64,000 bases of DNA from Bacteroidia bacterium (GTDB lineage: Bacteria > Bacteroidota > Bacteroidia > UKL13-3): the NCBI GenBank assembly GCA_021740845.1, contig JAIOYZ010000017.1, positions 29,566-93,565 on the forward strand, given 5' to 3'. The notes below the pieces were generated by a model. That model was not told where the DNA came from, searched no databases, and worked only from the letters and a program-made list of their open reading frames with translations. Below, in pieces: positions 1 to 8,531 of the stretch. A program made the position numbers and the translations under genes. Each line of letters begins with the position of its first letter. Position 1 is the stretch's first letter.

Positions 1-1123
1 CGTAGCCAAAAGCAGCTTGATTATTGCTTAAAATATCCTCCCCTATTTTCAAACTACTGCTCATAAATCTCCACATTACAGGCTCCTCTTCCACACCATA
101 AAACTGAACCACTGGAACTTTTAAGGTATATTCAGATAAACCTTCTACATGGCCTGTGGCATCATTATAACCTGTTAAGAATGGAGAACCCACGTAAAAA
201 TCTTCGGTAGTTCTTTTGAAATAATTATCTAAGGCAAATGGAATAATGGTATTGCTAATTAAGTCGCAACCTTTTGAAATTGTCAAATCGGTCATTTTTT
301 TTGAAATTAACAATTGTGTGACCAAATTGGAATTCACTTTTGGTACAATTAGCGCCTTTGATAAATTTTTACAAGCCTCATCCATAAAAGCTGGAATTTT
401 ATTACCTAAGTTCGGTCTAACCTGATTTAATATTTGAGCGCCTGCATGAGGTGAACCAATGGTTACCAAGCCATGTGCGAAATTCTTATAACTAAATGGC
501 TCTTGCTCCATTTTACGCAACCATTCTCTAGAAACCATCCCACCCTGACTATGGGCTATAATAAAATCTCTTGGAGTTCTTTCTATAATTGGAACATTAG
601 AATTGAAATAATTTTCCAAATCACCGGCAGCAAAGGTTATTCCAGCATCTTCACTATATAATTGGATTGCTGCAGAGGTGGAAGAACTAGTTCCACGATA
701 ACTACGTGCTTTTCTTGCATCAAATTTATTAGGTATTCCAAATTGTGTGGCTTTTGCTGGTATGACTAAAGATTCGGTATTTCCATTTAATCCATGCAAC
801 CAAAAGATATTAATATCACCAGTAACTGGAGCCCAAGATTCTGTATTATCCACCCCAAACTTTTTCACCGGATTTTCATCTTGCGGATAACCTGGCGACC
901 AGAAAATTTCTTTTCCAATCTTTGCTGGGCCGTCGCGCAAGCAGGGATCATTGGTGGGGAATTCTCTTATTTTTAAACCATACTTTTGCAACTCAATAGA
1001 GAGTGCTTGCTCGTCGGCAAATTTCACGGTGGTAGTATCTGGAGCTTCGGTTTGAGCCAAGCTAATTTTGCTAATTAATAATAGAGAAACAAACCCTATT
1101 AAAACGATATATTTATTTTTCAT
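1..1123 (-). CDS. Secreted alpha/beta hydrolase (lipase-like), 3' part beyond window
   Basis: This is a minus-strand reading frame open from the ATG at 1123 to the window edge (at least 374 residues), so the C-terminus is missing. It starts with a hydrophobic signal peptide ending near SLAQ (residues 1-24). An HG pair at residues 110-111 (FWLHGLNGN) fits an oxyanion-hole loop. The nucleophile elbow is AHSQGG at 190-195, with Ser192 in a G/A-x-S-x-G context. These features place it in the alpha/beta hydrolase fold, probably a lipase or esterase acting outside the inner membrane; the substrate is unknown. It lies 18 bp downstream of the T9SS cargo gene at 1142-2167 on the same strand, so the two are probably cotranscribed. 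Whether it carries its own T9SS tail cannot be seen. Confidence 0.75.
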   Translation of the reverse strand, partial: MKNKYIVLIGFVSLLLISKISLAQTEAPDTTTVKFADEQALSIELQKYGLKIREFPTNDPCLRDGPAKIGKEIFWSPGYPQDENPVKKFGVDNTESWAPVTGDINIFWLHGLNGNTESLVIPAKATQFGIPNKFDARKARSYRGTSSSTSAAIQLYSEDAGITFAAGDLENYFNSNVPIIERTPRDFIIAHSQGGMVSREWLRKMEQEPFSYKNFAHGLVTIGSPHAGAQILNQVRPNLGNKIPAFMDEACKNLSKALIVPKVNSNLVTQLLISKKMTDLTISKGCDLISNTIIPFALDNYFKRTTEDFYVGSPFLTGYNDATGHVEGLSEYTLKVPVVQFYGVEEEPVMWRFMSSSLKIGEDILSNNQAAFGY

Positions 1124-1141
1124 GTTCGTGCTTTTAATTGA

Positions 1142-2167
1142 TTAATTTTTAATAAAACTTGCGTTCAATGTTTGTTGGTCGCTAGTGATTAACTGTACCG
1201 AATATTGCCCAGAAGACAAATTAGGTAGGTTCACCAAAAAGGTTTTTTGTCCGCCGTTGGAAACCGTTGTAAAGTTTCCAGTAATTACATTAATTACCTT
1301 TACACTGCTAATAGAAACATTGTCGTTTAAAGTGGCACTCACAGTAAATACACCGTCATTGGGGTTAGGATAAATTGCAATACTCGCTTCTTTATTTATC
1401 GCTTTATCTACTAAACCTCCATTATCTTGGATCTCATAATTATTATAAAAAGTCATTTGGGTTTCTGTAATACATGGCCCATTGATAGAATACACAAAAC
1501 GCTCCCTTTTGTTAATTTTCAAGAGGTAACCCTTATTGGTTAAATAAGGTTCATATCCTTTTGTTTCCCTATTCTTAATTCCGCTCGAATCAATCCATTC
1601 TGTTACAATGGTATTGTTGTACTTATTAAAAATAGTTGTGTTAAGTGGAGTAACCATTTTAACTTCTCCATTTGCCATTGTACTTACTTGTACATTTTGA
1701 GTAGCCAAATAGGTAATTATGGCTGGATTAAACTCCGGAAACTCAGTTAAGCCTGGGTGGTAGCCATTAGTTTGAATACTTGTTTTTAACTCTGCTCTTC
1801 TATCTAATTGATCTTGGGAATAATCAAGCGTTTTGATAAAAACATTGTCCTTATCATACAAATTCATCCCAGCACTCGAATAATTAAATCTTCTTGCCAA
1901 ATGCATCCAATCTTTTTCATACTCGTTACTATCCACTACTATGTCCATTACGGTCTCGTAATTTTGGTCGATAGTTTTGGTATAACTCTTTTCTACATAT
2001 CTGAGCTCGTACTTGATTTTTTCCGTTTCACTCAGTTTTCGCATTCCGGCCGTATCAACTACTCCATAGTTGTACTCCAGAATCTTGTTTGTTTGCTTGT
2101 AAAGCAGGCTTTGCCCATAGGTTACTCCATGGATAAACAAAGCCAATGTTAGGGTAGATAACTTCAT
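1142..2167 (-). CDS. T9SS-exported protein of unknown function
   Basis: This 341-aa protein has an N-terminal signal peptide (about residues 1-19, hydrophobic core then VTYGQS). Its C-terminal domain of about 80 residues opens with IYPNPNDGVFTV and ends in a short basic tail, a typical type IX secretion type A sorting domain. The middle part (about residues 20-255) matches no family I recognise and is rich in Asn, Tyr and Thr. It is likely secreted across the outer membrane or anchored to the cell surface. It precedes the hydrolase gene by 18 bp, suggesting two exported proteins made together. The start is the ATG at 2167, which gives a clean signal peptide. Confidence 0.8.
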   Translation of the reverse strand: MKLSTLTLALFIHGVTYGQSLLYKQTNKILEYNYGVVDTAGMRKLSETEKIKYELRYVEKSYTKTIDQNYETVMDIVVDSNEYEKDWMHLARRFNYSSAGMNLYDKDNVFIKTLDYSQDQLDRRAELKTSIQTNGYHPGLTEFPEFNPAIITYLATQNVQVSTMANGEVKMVTPLNTTIFNKYNNTIVTEWIDSSGIKNRETKGYEPYLTNKGYLLKINKRERFVYSINGPCITETQMTFYNNYEIQDNGGLVDKAINKEASIAIYPNPNDGVFTVSATLNDNVSISSVKVINVITGNFTTVSNGGQKTFLVNLPNLSSGQYSVQLITSDQQTLNASFIKN

Positions 2168-2334
2168 TTTTTTGTTTTGTTAATGAATAAATAAATGTTT
2201 AAAAATTTAGGCATCGAATTTTTGCTCACATCGACAAACCAAATTTATTAGGAGCGCAAGAGGAATGAAAACTTTTTGAAATTAGTCTGTTCAAAAAGTA
2301 GTGCTAAAATCTTTGGGAGATATTGGTTTTACTA

Positions 2335-2347
2335 GGTTCAAACCGAA
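2335..2347 (+). repeat. Dispersed word GGTTCAAACCGAA
   Basis: This is an exact 13-mer copy in the spacer after era. It is the first of four copies in this spacer, and the cluster is the densest in the window. Confidence 0.85.
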
Positions 2348-2462
2348 ATGCAAGAAACCTGATTTAATTACCAAATGAACAATTCTATTTGGTATAATTA
2401 TGATTTCTATTACCAATAATTTGGCATTAAAATTCTAAAAAAGAGTAGAATAAATCAAATAC

Positions 2463-2472
2463 GGTTTGAACC
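2463..2472 (-). repeat. Dispersed word, 10-mer core
   Basis: The core GGTTTGAACC is exact, but the flank reads TAC instead of TTC, so only the 10-mer matches. The orientation is opposite to the copy at 2335. Confidence 0.75.
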
Positions 2473-2557
2473 AAACTTAATTCGTAAAAAATACATTCCG
2501 AATTGCATTAATAGGATCGTATCAAAACATGCAAGGACGATTTCACTAAGTTTATTT

Positions 2558-2570
2558 GGTTCAAACCGAA
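2558..2570 (+). repeat. Dispersed word GGTTCAAACCGAA
   Basis: This is an exact 13-mer copy, third of four in the era/T9SS spacer, preceded by TTT as in most copies. Confidence 0.85.
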
Positions 2571-2752
2571 TACATAATACCGAATGCAAATACTTAATAG
2601 CCCTATAAAATTGGCATAAACACCTATTAAGTTGGTTTATACCTTGTAAGTTTTGGCCAAATACAATTGGCATAAAATTAAAACTAAGGAGCAAAAGCTG
2701 CCTTTAATATTTTAACATATGCTTATTTAAAATATTAGCAGCAAAAAGTAGG

Positions 2753-2765
2753 TTCGGTTTGAACC
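2753..2765 (-). repeat. Dispersed word (TTCGGTTTGAACC on + strand)
   Basis: This is an exact 13-mer in reverse orientation about 45 bp beyond the era stop codon. It is the fourth copy in this spacer. Confidence 0.85.
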
Positions 2766-2808
2766 AACTATTGCGCAATAAAATGAGTTTAATATAAAAA
2801 GGATTAGA

Positions 2809-3690
2809 CTACTCGCCTTCGTAACCAAATTCTCTGAGAGTCTTGGTATCGTCGCGCCAATCTTCTTTAACCTTTACAAAGGTTTTCAAAAAGATCTTCT
2901 TCTTGAAAAAATGTTCCATATCTCTTCGTGCAGCAATACCTACATTTTTAAGAGCAATACCACCTCTTCCAATTAGAATTTGTTTCTGCGAATCGCGCAT
3001 TACATAAAGAAGAGCGTGAATATGAATGATATCTTTTTCTTCTTTAAAGCTTTCAATTTCCACCTGAACACTGTATGGAATTTCTTCCTTATAGCGAACC
3101 ATAATTTTCTCGCGAATAATCTCTGAGGCCACAAATCTTTCGCTTTTATCGGTTAATTGATCTTGATCGTAATAAGGTGCGCCTTCTGGTAAATAGGTTA
3201 AGATGCTTTTTAGCAATACATCGATATTGAATTTATTTAAGGCAGAAACAGGAATAATCTCTTTGAACAATTTCATGTCGTTCCAAAAATTGATTTTGGC
3301 CATCAATTGTTCTTGGTTAACGCCATCAATTTTGTTTAACAAACAAACCATTGGAAGTTTAATCATCTTAAGACGCTCAAATAGTTCTTGCTCTTCATTG
3401 CGCTCATCAAAATCGCACATAAAAATAACCAAATCCGAATCCACTAGACTTTCATTTACAAACTTCATCATACTTCCTTGAAGCTTGTATTTTGGATTTA
3501 TGATACCCGGAGTATCAGAAAACACAATTTGATAGTTAGGATTATTGAGTATCCCTTTGATTCTGTGGCGAGTAGTCTGCGCCTTTTGGCTAATAATAGA
3601 AAGCTTCTCGCCAAGTAAGGCATTTAATAAAGTAGACTTGCCTACATTGGGCTTACCTATAATCGACACAAAACCAGATTGAAATGACAT
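2809..3690 (-). CDS. era: GTPase Era, 16S rRNA maturation factor
   Basis: Era is an essential GTPase that binds the 3' end of 16S rRNA during 30S assembly. The 293-aa protein shows G1 (GKPNVGKS, residues 12-19), G3 (DTPG), G4 (NKID) and a C-terminal KH domain with the GRGGIALKNVG loop. I start it at the ATG at 3690 (MSFQSGF). A longer in-frame start at 3717 would run through the hairpin terminator of the neighbouring tRNA and has no counterpart in the family. It sits directly downstream of the initiator tRNA gene on the same strand. The length is normal. Confidence 0.96.
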   Translation of the reverse strand: MSFQSGFVSIIGKPNVGKSTLLNALLGEKLSIISQKAQTTRHRIKGILNNPNYQIVFSDTPGIINPKYKLQGSMMKFVNESLVDSDLVIFMCDFDERNEEQELFERLKMIKLPMVCLLNKIDGVNQEQLMAKINFWNDMKLFKEIIPVSALNKFNIDVLLKSILTYLPEGAPYYDQDQLTDKSERFVASEIIREKIMVRYKEEIPYSVQVEIESFKEEKDIIHIHALLYVMRDSQKQILIGRGGIALKNVGIAARRDMEHFFKKKIFLKTFVKVKEDWRDDTKTLREFGYEGE

Positions 3691-3706
3691 AATTATTGTA
3701 AAATAT

Positions 3707-3730
3707 AAAAGCCCCAATTCAGGGGCTTTT
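3707..3730 (-). terminator. Hairpin terminator after initiator tRNA
   Basis: A 9-bp perfect stem (AAAAGCCCC / GGGGCTTTT) with a 6-nt loop lies between the tRNA and era. On the minus strand it is followed by T-rich sequence. It separates the tRNA transcript from era and argues against the longer era start. Confidence 0.75.
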
Positions 3731-3735
3731 ACTAG

Positions 3736-3807
<72 letters not shown>

Positions 3808-4077
3808 ATATATCGTTTAGTTAATACTATTTTTATCGGACTGCAAACGTACTACTATTATTTTTAATATGCAAATATATTTAAGATTACTTTGCATTTC
3901 TTATTTAGCAGGCATCTTTTCAGCAATCAATCCTTTGCATAACACATTCAAAAAGAATATCTGTGGCAAAAAAAAAAACTTATAATAGGCAAAAAGTCAG
4001 TAGTTAATTTATTTCTAATTCAAAAATATTAAATGGTCAAAATCGGCCCATTTCATAAATATTAGCATGGCTTGTTA

Positions 4078-4485
4078 TTATACTCTGTTCATTATAAATC
4101 CAATAAAAACAGGAAGCAGGAACAGTATGACAGATGTTATAAAATACCCGATATATAGCTTTCCTTTCCTAAAGGGGTATTTCTCAATAATCTCCTCATA
4201 TTTTTTATCTCTTAATACTAACAAATAGTTAAGAATCATAAAAGGAAGTAACAAGGTTATAATACCTGATAATACCCCATCAAGTAATTTACCTGGAAAA
4301 ATATCAATCGGTAAAAAGAACGGAGTTTTCACCCAATTACTCAACAAAAGTAAAATAGCTGCAAGATTCAAACTTTGACAAAAGGTAATACCAATTAGAA
4401 CATAAGGTTTCCAATTTCTGATATGACCATGTTTAGCCTTTTCGAAACCAATCGCATCTGCCCACAAGGAATAATACCAACTCAT
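4078..4485 (-). CDS. Small multi-pass membrane protein, unknown function
   Basis: I do not recognise a named family with certainty. From the ATG at 4485 it encodes about 135 residues beginning MSWYYSLWADAIGFEKAKHG, followed by three hydrophobic stretches (about residues 27-48, 62-84 and 110-132) and a charged loop rich in Lys and Glu between the last two. Similar short proteins that begin with Tyr/Trp-rich segments and carry three or four helices are common in Bacteroidota, but their role is unknown. An upstream ATG at 4500 is possible. Extensions beyond that would need a TTG and add a segment without protein character. It opens the accessory stretch and is on the same strand as the next two genes. 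Confidence 0.6.
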   Translation of the reverse strand: MSWYYSLWADAIGFEKAKHGHIRNWKPYVLIGITFCQSLNLAAILLLLSNWVKTPFFLPIDIFPGKLLDGVLSGIITLLLPFMILNYLLVLRDKKYEEIIEKYPFRKGKLYIGYFITSVILFLLPVFIGFIMNRV

Positions 4486-4619
4486 TTTTGTTACCAACAT
4501 ACTAATCCTAACTGAGACAAACAAATTTCGTGATTTATTGTAAAAAATAAGGATTTCAAATGCGATTTTGATACTTACAACCAAAATTACTATGAATCGG
4601 ATTACCCAAACCCAATTAA

Positions 4620-5258
4620 TTAACTTCTACTATTGATTATTCTTATGGTTCTCTTTACTTGCCACTTTAATCTTTCATAAGAACCATTATCCAAGGCTCT
4701 TTGACCAGTAAGCATAGAAGTAAAAAAAACTGGTGTGTTATTCCATAAATACGTTCCTATTTCCTCATCAAATTTAAAGTCAAAATTTAACCAAGTATTA
4801 TTGCCTCCAACTTTGTCCTTTCCAAGAAAGGTTCTCGCTAGGGTATTATTTACAATAATTATTTCAGGATTCGCAAGCTCTAATAATTTTTTACTGATTT
4901 GAAGTTGATCCCAAATAAATCCAACACCATTAGTCTTTGTAAGGATGTGGTTGACTTCACTTTGATTAGTTTCTCTAAAAAACAACAAGTCAATATGTGT
5001 CCAAGGGTAATTACAGTATTTTGAAACGTCAGCAAATTTCTTGAAGTATTGATGGTTTTTACCATTGGGGTCTAATTCATAAACTTCTAATTTTCCGCTT
5101 TTATCATTTTCGGCATTCGCCGATGGGTTTAACCCAATAAACAAAAGTGCATTAGAGATTAATTCCTTAGGAAAGGCATAATTGAAATTGAATTCTTTAT
5201 ACAACGGGTTGTCTTTGATTTTATTCAATTCTCCCGTAATAAATTTTTCTACTTCCAT
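4620..5258 (-). CDS. Uracil-DNA glycosylase-superfamily-like protein
   Basis: This 212-aa protein has an early FIGLNPSANAEN segment (about residues 41-52). It resembles motif 1 of the UDG fold, which usually reads G-x-x-P or G-x-N-P. Near the C-terminus, after a beta strand, comes FTSMLTGQRALDNGS (about residues 177-191), where UDG-like proteins have a substrate-binding HPS-type loop. Here no HP pair is present, so uracil excision is doubtful. I read it as a UDG-fold protein of unknown substrate. It is followed on the same strand by the membrane protein gene at 4078 and preceded by the GGCT-like gene, 24 bp apart. Family placement rests on short motifs only. Confidence 0.5.
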   Translation of the reverse strand: MEVEKFITGELNKIKDNPLYKEFNFNYAFPKELISNALLFIGLNPSANAENDKSGKLEVYELDPNGKNHQYFKKFADVSKYCNYPWTHIDLLFFRETNQSEVNHILTKTNGVGFIWDQLQISKKLLELANPEIIIVNNTLARTFLGKDKVGGNNTWLNFDFKFDEEIGTYLWNNTPVFFTSMLTGQRALDNGSYERLKWQVKRTIRIINSRS

Positions 5259-5281
5259 GTTATTTTATTTGAGGATTTTAT

Positions 5282-5917
5282 TTACTCACATTGTTGAATT
5301 AGAAATAGCAACTCTTCATAACTTCTTCCAATTCCTCCTGATTTCAATAAATATTCAACAATTTCTACATTTTCAATTCCAATAAATGTTTCTTTTATTC
5401 CCTTAATAATTGTACTTAAATATTCATCACTTGGCTTATTAAGTTCTTGTATATCATTTGCATTGGTAAAAGAATAGATTGAGAGCCCTTCTTGCTCTCC
5501 AAAATATATAATCTTACCATACCATGAATTTTCATTAATCACAAAATTGCCAGTCTTTTTTGCTGCCTCGAAATCAATATTTACATCAGCATCGAAATTT
5601 GTTTCCTGCTTGAATATCTCAATAAATTGCTCCTTTGAAATTTGATATATTTTTGCAAGGGTATCACATTTATCTGATAATTTATTGCTGATAAAAGCAA
5701 CACCCCCATTTTGCCAATTCCTTGATTTTTTAGCAAAATAAAGCGGGTAGCAAATAAAAATTTCCTGAATGTCTAAAGGAATGGTTTGATCCGAACACCC
5801 TTTTAATATTCTGGTTGCTCCTGTTGGTCTTCCACCCTTGATATAACATAAGAATCTTTCAAATGACAAATTTGATCCATAACTTAAGTACCAGACATAT
5901 TGACTTGGTTCAATCAT
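5282..5917 (-). CDS. Gamma-glutamylcyclotransferase-like protein
   Basis: The N-terminus carries WYLSYGSNLSFERF (residues 9-22), matching the YGSN substrate-binding loop of the gamma-glutamylcyclotransferase (GGCT/AIG2) fold. These enzymes release 5-oxoproline from gamma-glutamyl peptides or amines. The 211-aa length exceeds the compact 110-150 aa AIG2 forms. The usual catalytic Glu could lie in the region around residues 70-90 (GGVAF), but I cannot pinpoint it. It ends 24 bp before the UDG-like gene, suggesting an operon. The fold is fairly likely; the activity is not established. Confidence 0.6.
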   Translation of the reverse strand: MIEPSQYVWYLSYGSNLSFERFLCYIKGGRPTGATRILKGCSDQTIPLDIQEIFICYPLYFAKKSRNWQNGGVAFISNKLSDKCDTLAKIYQISKEQFIEIFKQETNFDADVNIDFEAAKKTGNFVINENSWYGKIIYFGEQEGLSIYSFTNANDIQELNKPSDEYLSTIIKGIKETFIGIENVEIVEYLLKSGGIGRSYEELLFLIQQCE

Positions 5918-6125
5918 AAAAAAAGTAAATATCTATTTCTATTTTATAAGCACTGTTTACCAAAATTATGTAATTGAATGTAAAGTTCCAGATATATTTC
6001 TATTCTTTATAATCCGACCCAACCAAAAAAGGAAACCTTTTGATCAATTTCATGTGCCTATTCAATGTAAATAATTTATCCATTTAACATGATAGATTTA
6101 TTTATTTTTACATTAAATATTCCCA
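5918..6125. other. Divergent intergenic region
   Basis: This AT-rich spacer between divergently transcribed genes must hold promoters for both sides. I see no clear TAnnTTTG box close enough to either start to assign, and no repeat copies. Confidence 0.5.
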
Positions 6126-6782
6126 ATGAAAATAGCCACATGGAACATAGAACGCCCTGTAAAGGATTCTACCCGAATTACCCAAATCCAAGAAATCCTC
6201 GATTCAATGGATGCTGACATTTTTTTCCTAACCGAAACCAATAAGTTTATTGATTTGGGCTCTCAGTATTTTTCCTTTCACACATCCGATTTATCAGATC
6301 AGATGTATTCCAAAGGGGAGGTAAGATCAAGCATCTATTCAAAATGCCCTTCTTTGGGTAAAATTAGAACGTTTAACGAAGAAACTGCGATTTGTGAGGT
6401 GCTTGATACTCCAAACGGAAAAATTGCATTATACGCTACCATAATTGGAATTTATGGAAATAGGCATACAAATTTCAAAACTGACCTTGAATTGCAAATG
6501 CAGGATTTTAAAGGAATTGGTAGCCAATATCCAGTATGTATTGCTGGCGATTTTAATATCTCATTTGGCGATAATTATTATTTTACCAAGTATGGCAGGG
6601 ATAAGTTGAATGAAGCTTTTGTTGAATTAGAACTGGTGAATCTGACTGAGAAAGTTGAAAATAATATTGACCATATCGTGGTTTCCGAAGGATTGGTTGG
6701 AGAAGGGAAGGTTGGGGTTGAAACTTGGAATATGGATAAGACACTGAGCGATTATATTGGGGTTGTGGTCTTGAAGTTATAG
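6126..6782 (+). CDS. Endonuclease/exonuclease/phosphatase (EEP) family protein
   Basis: This 218-aa protein shows the EEP (DNase I-like) motif series: MKIATWNIERP at the N-terminus (metal-binding Asn7), FLTETN around residue 40 (catalytic Glu), GDFNIS around residue 142 (Asp and Asn of the active site), and NNIDHIVVS around residue 180 (Asp-His pair). All key residues are present, so it should hydrolyse a phosphodiester or phosphomonoester. The substrate (DNA, RNA or a small molecule) cannot be told. There is no signal peptide, so it is cytoplasmic. It starts the rightward run of nuclease-like genes at 6.1-9.8 kb. Confidence 0.8.
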   Translation: MKIATWNIERPVKDSTRITQIQEILDSMDADIFFLTETNKFIDLGSQYFSFHTSDLSDQMYSKGEVRSSIYSKCPSLGKIRTFNEETAICEVLDTPNGKIALYATIIGIYGNRHTNFKTDLELQMQDFKGIGSQYPVCIAGDFNISFGDNYYFTKYGRDKLNEAFVELELVNLTEKVENNIDHIVVSEGLVGEGKVGVETWNMDKTLSDYIGVVVLKL

Positions 6783-6843
6783 ATTTTTGTATTTTTAACC
6801 AATACTAGCAATTTATTAGCCAATAAAATTAGAATAAATTTAA

Positions 6844-8517
6844 ATGAGAAAATTCAAGTTTCAAATGGTTTTAGATTATGAATCAATTCATGGTAAACCT
6901 CCACCCAAAAACAGATTAGAATTAATAGATGGGTTAAATTTAAGATCTCTGCTTATTGAGCTAGCTGGAATTAATTACAGGTTAAAACCAAAAGACAAAT
7001 TTCATATTGATGTCTCGTTTGAAAAACAAATTGAACTACTTTCTTATTATACAAAAGATGTCTCACATTATTTCAATTCCCCACATATTCCAAATAGAGA
7101 ATCATTCAACAAAGAAAACTATCCTATCATTTTTAACAGATATGCCAGTTTGTTGGCAATTGAGGAAATACTAAGCATTCCAAATGTTGACCTTTTATTG
7201 GAAGAACCAACTTCAAAGCCAGTTGATTATTTAAAATTTATAGATTATTACCTCGCAATAAATTATGAAATAACCCTAATTAACCAAGAGGAATCTGATG
7301 AATCAAAAATCACATTAGAGACACTTAATCCAAAGTCACTGCCATTAAATGAGGCAATGATATTTACCGATCAAATATTTACCCCGTATCGTGGGCTAAA
7401 ACTATTTGATTACTTATTGAGTGAATCAAATTATCGTAATGAACTACTTGATTATTTTAAGGTTTACTACAAAGTAGAGCCAACCTATTTTTTATTCCGA
7501 ATTTTAGGATTTGTTGCATACGATGAAAAAGAAAATATTGATTTTCATTTTATTTTCAATATCCCTGATTTAGACATTCCGTTTTTTAATTCACTTTCAG
7601 GAAAATACTCAGGATATCCAGTTAATAAGCTTATGTCGATTAAAAAATACCCATTTATAAAAGTGGGTAAAAATAAATTCATATTAGCAGATTTATCCCT
7701 TTTGATTGAAAAGGTTTTTAATCAATTAACAAATGACCTTTGGTTTGATTATTTATCACAAATAAAAATAGATAATGGAAAGAGTAAGTATAAATATGAA
7801 ACATATAGAGGCGAAATTGGGTATTTCTATGAAAACTACTTGAAAAACTTACTGACTGATTCCCTTGGAAATTACAAGTATTTCAAAATTGCATTATTTG
7901 ATGATTTGAAGCTAAAAACAAGGGACAATAGGGAATTTACAGATATTTATATCCGCTACTTAAAAAATGTTTTTATTGGTGAGGTTAAGTCTGGAATAAT
8001 TTCTGATGAGGATAAACTAGGAGGTGACATTATTTCGTTGTACAAAAACGATAGAGATAGTTTTTTTAAGAGGTTTGGCTTAAACCAATTGGTTAACGCA
8101 ATAAGTACATTGAAGTCTGTTGTCCATGAATTTGATGGTAAATTTGAATTGAACCAAACCAAGAAAATATTTCCTGCGATTATAGTAGCTGACAAGGTTT
8201 TCCAAACCCCGTTAATGGCGCATATATTTAACAATAAGTTTCAAGAAATGTGCAAAAACATTGTTGATAAAAAATTACAAATAATGCCATTGACTTTAAT
8301 ACATATCAATGATTTCGAACGATTACAAGATTCTTATTCTAAAAACCCAATGGATTTTTGGAAACTTATTGAATTAAATTTTAAAGGTGAAAAAGTGATA
8401 CCCCCGTTTCATCAAACTATTAATAATAACTGGGCAGGTAGGGAATATCCAAAAAAGATTATTGAAGAATTAATGGATTTAGTAAAAGAACACAATCCAG
8501 AAGGTTATGATAAGTAA
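6844..8517 (+). CDS. Unknown protein with PD-(D/E)XK nuclease-like domain
   Basis: This 557-aa protein has an N-terminal part (about residues 1-320) matching nothing I know. The region after residue 325 has the layout of a restriction-endonuclease fold: a conserved Glu in a helix (YFYENYL, about 327-333), then FTDIYI with Asp367, then a hydrophobic strand ending in GEVKSG with Glu380 and Lys382. The D-x(12)-E-x-K spacing is typical of catalytic PD-(D/E)XK sites. No signal peptide or membrane helix is visible. The next gene begins 14 bp downstream and also carries nuclease-like domains, so the two probably work together. A defence or DNA-repair role is inference. Confidence 0.6.
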   Translation: MRKFKFQMVLDYESIHGKPPPKNRLELIDGLNLRSLLIELAGINYRLKPKDKFHIDVSFEKQIELLSYYTKDVSHYFNSPHIPNRESFNKENYPIIFNRYASLLAIEEILSIPNVDLLLEEPTSKPVDYLKFIDYYLAINYEITLINQEESDESKITLETLNPKSLPLNEAMIFTDQIFTPYRGLKLFDYLLSESNYRNELLDYFKVYYKVEPTYFLFRILGFVAYDEKENIDFHFIFNIPDLDIPFFNSLSGKYSGYPVNKLMSIKKYPFIKVGKNKFILADLSLLIEKVFNQLTNDLWFDYLSQIKIDNGKSKYKYETYRGEIGYFYENYLKNLLTDSLGNYKYFKIALFDDLKLKTRDNREFTDIYIRYLKNVFIGEVKSGIISDEDKLGGDIISLYKNDRDSFFKRFGLNQLVNAISTLKSVVHEFDGKFELNQTKKIFPAIIVADKVFQTPLMAHIFNNKFQEMCKNIVDKKLQIMPLTLIHINDFERLQDSYSKNPMDFWKLIELNFKGEKVIPPFHQTINNNWAGREYPKKIIEELMDLVKEHNPEGYDK

Positions 8518-8531
8518 TTGATCAACCACTT

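Larger units (their letters stand above)
2168..2808. other. Gene-free spacer with four copies of the dispersed 10-mer
   Basis: These 641 bases lie upstream of the T9SS cargo gene and downstream of era (both minus strand). I see no convincing coding sequence. The short frames on either strand lack any recognisable protein character. The notable content is four copies of the dispersed GGTTCAAACC word, at 2335, 2463, 2558 and 2756, in alternating orientation. Confidence 0.7.

Noticed and set aside
2455..2694. 79-codon minus-strand frame in the era/T9SS spacer
   Set aside because: It has no family features and runs across two dispersed-word copies. There is no promoter or ribosome-site support.
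4880..5065. 61-codon frame inside the UDG-like gene
   Set aside because: It is an alternative-frame shadow of the real gene on the same strand.
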